A stretch of DNA of 5,783 bases from JBMTVN01 sp046047235 (lineage in GTDB: Bacteria > Verrucomicrobiota > Verrucomicrobiia > Limisphaerales > JAHDYP01). The position numbers were made by a program, and so were the translations under genes. Of the stretch, positions 5,214 through 5,783 are shown in pieces (the stretch's first letter is position 1; each line of letters opens with the position of its first letter). The DNA lies in the NCBI GenBank assembly GCA_046047235.1, contig JBJOII010000239.1, forward strand, positions 1 to 5,783, in the 5' to 3' direction. The notes under the pieces were generated by a model. That model did not search any database and had not been told where the DNA came from. It saw only the letters and a program-made list of their open reading frames with translations.

Positions 5214-5783
5214 CACAGCTCCGGCCCCGTCACCTCCCGCACCCGAATGTTCCGAATCGACGACGCCGTCTGATACGTCGCTATCCCCAACGGCACACAC
5301 ATCTCAATCTCCCCAAAGCGCATCCCCACCTTCCGCTCCTTGATCGACGCATCAATCACCCGCTTCCCATCCAGCCACATCTGCAACCGCTCCGCCGTCA
5401 CCCGCATCCGAATGTCATACCATTGATCCTTCTTAAACTGCCGAAAGGTCGTGGTCTCGTTCTCCGACGCATCATACGTATCCAAACTCGAGATCCCCAC
5501 CACACCACCCCCCCAACCACCCACAATCAAAGTGCAGTTGGTCGACCCCACCGGCACCGTCAGCCCACAAAAGAAATCCGTCCCCATAGTCCGCTTCGCC
5601 TCCAAACTAATCTCATAGTTCGTCCGCAACACCTCGTTGGTAAACGCCACCCCGGTCAACATCGCCCCCATACCCAACCTCAATTCCCCCTCCTCCACCA
5701 AAACCTCCCCGCGCCCCCCAAAAGAAACCTCCTTCCACCCAGTCAAACCCTCCCCATCAAAAAGAAACTTCCAAGCCCCCTCT
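5213..5783 (-). CDS. DUF1080 (3-keto-disaccharide hydrolase-like / LamG-fold) protein, C-terminal part
   Basis: The last 189 codons of a gene that enters from the right edge. The frame is open to the edge; the TTG at 5746 is an internal Leu, not a start, because the preceding codons continue in frame as WKFLFDGEG before LTGWKEV. That F-L-F-D-G-x-x-L-x-G-W pattern is the opening motif of DUF1080 domains, which have a concanavalin/LamG-like beta-sandwich fold. Further on come a strand with YEISLEAKRT, a Gly-rich GGWGGGVVG turn, QWYDIRMRVTAERLQMWLDGKRVID (the typical 'W..i.v.v....i..w.dG' strand pair) and a closing IRNIRVREV strand. Some family members act on 3-keto-sugars and others only bind carbohydrate, and catalysis cannot be judged from this fragment. 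Such proteins are common and usually exported in Planctomycetota and Verrucomicrobiota; the N-terminus is not visible. It ends at a hairpin. Confidence 0.8.
   Translation of the reverse strand, partial: EGAWKFLFDGEGLTGWKEVSFGGRGEVLVEEGELRLGMGAMLTGVAFTNEVLRTNYEISLEAKRTMGTDFFCGLTVPVGSTNCTLIVGGWGGGVVGISSLDTYDASENETTTFRQFKKDQWYDIRMRVTAERLQMWLDGKRVIDASIKERKVGMRFGEIEMCVPLGIATYQTASSIRNIRVREVTGPEL

Noticed and set aside
5213..5746. Start of the DUF1080-like gene at the TTG at 5746
   Set aside because: The frame is open to the window edge and the upstream codons complete the FLFDG motif, so the gene starts outside the window.

Overview
The window holds most of a Tol-Pal operon on the minus strand, one membrane-transporter gene on the plus strand, and the 3' part of a DUF1080-like gene on the minus strand. 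Between the Tol operon and the transporter lies a short, unusual intergenic block. The Tol-Pal system means a diderm (Gram-negative) bacterium. The DUF1080/sugar-hydrolase-like neighbour, weak Shine-Dalgarno sites, the degenerate exchanger family and the very C-rich plus strand would fit a Verrucomicrobiota (Pedosphaera/Limisphaerales-like) or related PVC genome. That placement is inference, as no marker gene for taxonomy is present.

Layout from right to left on the minus strand: tolQ (3631-2861), tolR (2837-2424), tolA/tonB-like (2427-1498), tolB (1501-326) and the first 99 codons of a pal-like lipoprotein gene (298 to the window edge). The order is the canonical tolQ-R-A-B-pal. tolR/tolA and tolA/tolB overlap by ATGA, so translation is probably coupled. 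Together they would build the proton-driven inner-membrane motor (TolQ-TolR), the periplasm-spanning rod (TolA), the periplasmic propeller (TolB) and the outer-membrane, peptidoglycan-binding lipoprotein (Pal) that keep the envelope layers together, especially at division.

The block from 3632 to 4092 carries a candidate tolQ promoter whose spacer contains a run of eight G. It also carries two different heptamer tandem arrays, (GGGAGAT)n and (GGGCTGA)n as read on the minus strand. Between them lies a plus-strand coding remnant that closely resembles the C-terminal two thirds of a DUF167/YggU-type protein. The first array runs almost exactly up to the point where recognisable DUF167 sequence begins. 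Both arrays have a GGG-N4 architecture that fits a G-quadruplex motif.

Downstream on the plus strand, 4093-5088 encodes a polytopic protein that looks like a divergent sodium/calcium-exchanger (CaCA superfamily) member. The acidic residues normally expected in both alpha repeats appear to be replaced by Asn. It converges with the DUF1080-like gene (5783 to 5213), and a perfect 12-bp-arm inverted repeat sits at the end of the latter.

The most interesting items are the twin GGG-N4 heptamer arrays with the truncated DUF167 gene between them, and the exchanger-like protein with lost carboxylates. I see no CRISPR array, transposase, tRNA or rRNA. I also find no complete, clearly new multi-gene system.
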